From Myrmaecium sp. VS I D KN 1 (Eukaryota; Ascomycota; Dothideomycetes; Valsariales; Valsariaceae): a DNA stretch of 64,000 bases. Under the pieces are notes generated by a model. That model was not told where the DNA came from. It was given only the letters and a program-made list of their open reading frames with translations, and ran no database searches. The stretch spans positions 434,001 to 498,000 of the forward strand of contig JADQAV010000003.1 of assembly GCA_019775845.1 (NCBI GenBank). Direction: 5' to 3'. The translations under genes and the position numbers were made by a program. This document shows positions 63,040-64,000 of the stretch, piece by piece (within the stretch, counting starts at the first letter, position 1; every line of letters begins with the position of its first letter).

Positions 63040-63611
63040 GGTGGGTGCGCCTATTATTAATAGGAGTGGTGTTTGAGGGCTCGGAAGAGAAATGGAGCCA
63101 ACGAGGCTGTGGAGATTCGGCCCTTGTGATGACGTCCGACCTTCTCACCCTTTATATATGCCAAAGAAACACCCGTTGTACTCAACCTTTCAAGGAATTT
63201 GGACACAGTGGCACTTACGCTTGCTAGGCATCCGTGTCTGGTTTTGGCAACTGCCGGAAGGAGTCATTGTCATCCCGTCAGCCACGAGGTGGTATTATTA
63301 TTGCCTACACTAGCGCGTCGCGTCATACTATACCACCTATATATGGCATATAGGCAATCCATGCGAGCTTGATACGGGGACGACACCTACCAATACGAAG
63401 AAGAGTGACACAATAGATGCTTTGATTGAAACCGAAAAATCGAGATTGCTTGCAGTTTGTACGGGAGGTGCGCCGCTAAGGGCTCAAGAGTGCACCTTCA
63501 ATTCACATATTGACCATCTTCTCCCTTTCTGTCTCTCTCAGTCAACGACGAAGCCGCCCATTCTCTAGCTGTATTCATCCGCCATACTTGCCCACAGCAG
63601 AACGGATCTCC
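63040..63611. other. Intergenic upstream of the CofD-like gene
   Basis: About 570 bp. It contains two interleaved inverted repeats (63287-63295 with 63330-63338, and 63300-63307 with 63351-63358) and an internal CCTATAT/ATATAGG hairpin. No gene is supported. Confidence 0.55.
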
Positions 63612-63996
63612 TTAGACGGTCGGGAAAGCGCTGTCCTCGTGGACCTGTGCAGCCGTCCCGATATTGGCACCGCCTTCCCTTTCGGCTCTCCGTCTCCTCT
63701 TCTCCAACAGAGCGTCCTTGCGTTCCGAGAGGATCCTGAGCTGGCTGTCCTCAACCTTCGTGAGCCAGTAGCCGAAGCCACCACCGACAGCGGCATAGGC
63801 GGGCCACGTCCAGAGGGACTTGCGGGTGAGCATGGGCTGCATTCGAATACCGCGCTGCCAGAAGCGGACAGCAATGCCTGTTTCCAAGGAGGGTCGAGTT
63901 AGCCAGACAAGTTTTCCCAACGTGCTGGACCTGAAGATACAATCATCCGGAGAGGTTCGTACCAAAGCAGCTCCAGAACAGGACCTTGGACACCAT
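63612..63996 (-). CDS. Probable complex I accessory subunit (NUXM-like)
   Basis: Two exons (63963-63996 and 63612-63877) give 99 residues and place the start codon four bases from the window edge. The protein begins MVSKVLFWSCFGIAVRFWQ. It continues with GIRMQPMLTRKSLWTWPAYA, a single membrane helix (AYAAVGGGFGYWL) and a conserved basic helix (LRILSERKDALLEKRRRRAE). This layout is what I recall of a small fungal NADH:ubiquinone oxidoreductase accessory subunit (14-kDa/NUXM type) in the mitochondrial inner membrane. The match is from memory of short motifs, so the subunit name is tentative; a small single-pass mitochondrial protein is more secure. Its promoter is outside the window. Confidence 0.62.
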
Positions 63997-64000
63997 GATG

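Noticed and set aside
1-64000. Transposons, LTR or virus-derived elements, CRISPR arrays, prokaryotic operons
   Set aside because: No reverse transcriptase, integrase, transposase, capsid or long terminal repeats were seen, and only short tandem repeats were found. All genes are ordinary spliced or single-exon fungal genes.

Overview
The window is nuclear DNA of a filamentous ascomycete (Pezizomycotina). It has short introns (about 49-130 nt, a few longer) with GT(A/G)AGT-like donors, CTRAC-type branch points and CAG/TAG acceptors. It also has pyrimidine-rich leaders, widely spaced single-gene units on both strands, and gene families typical of this group (HAM1-like, DeSI-thioredoxin-PUL, a DUF7719-like membrane protein, a NUXM-like complex I subunit). 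I cannot fix the class from sequence alone. I saw no rRNA, no convincing tRNA, no CRISPR, and no transposon or virus-derived element.

Layout. 1-14.6 kb: the 3' part of a Spg1/Tem1 GTPase gene, Pol III subunit RPC4, ribonucleotide reductase small subunit RNR2 (long upstream region with a TATA box and an MluI cell-cycle box), a Dgr2/WDR44-type WD40 protein, and a class II (4EHP-like) eIF4E. 15.7-26.2 kb: a NOPCHAP1-like factor, the H3K79 methyltransferase DOT1, eIF4B, a Tim17/22/23-like membrane protein with a polyglutamine tract, and a three-domain DeSI-thioredoxin-PUL protein. 26.7-42.4 kb: Golgi GDPase GDA1, an F-box/RCC1 protein, a 3.9-kb stretch without a gene that holds a degenerate 84-bp tandem repeat, a HAM1-like protein, a DUF7719-like membrane protein, and the 25S rRNA methyltransferase BMT6. 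42.8-57.4 kb: TEL1 (ATM kinase) and NUP192 head to head. 58-64 kb: a Gfo/Idh/MocA oxidoreductase, glycine cleavage H protein GCV3 head to head with mitoribosomal MRP17, a CofD/YvcK-like protein, and a complex I subunit.

The genes do not form one pathway. Recurrent themes are translation and ribosome or RNA biogenesis (RPC4, eIF4E2, eIF4B, NOPCHAP1, BMT6, MRP17), DNA-damage and replication biology (RNR2, DOT1, TEL1) and mitochondria (GCV3, MRP17, the NUXM-like protein). I infer no functional clustering beyond the divergent promoter pairs.

The most unusual signal is a whole-window compositional one. Many genes on both strands change from C-ending codons in their 5' half to G-ending codons near their 3' end. 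Other points are the 84-bp repeat with third-position-biased divergence, octad repeats in front of the F-box, a cysteine-paired tail on the WD40 protein, several stop-free 3n introns, and a 20-nt last exon carrying the FATC tail of TEL1. Gene models were spliced by hand; the joined exons keep frame and total to whole codons in every multi-exon gene listed.
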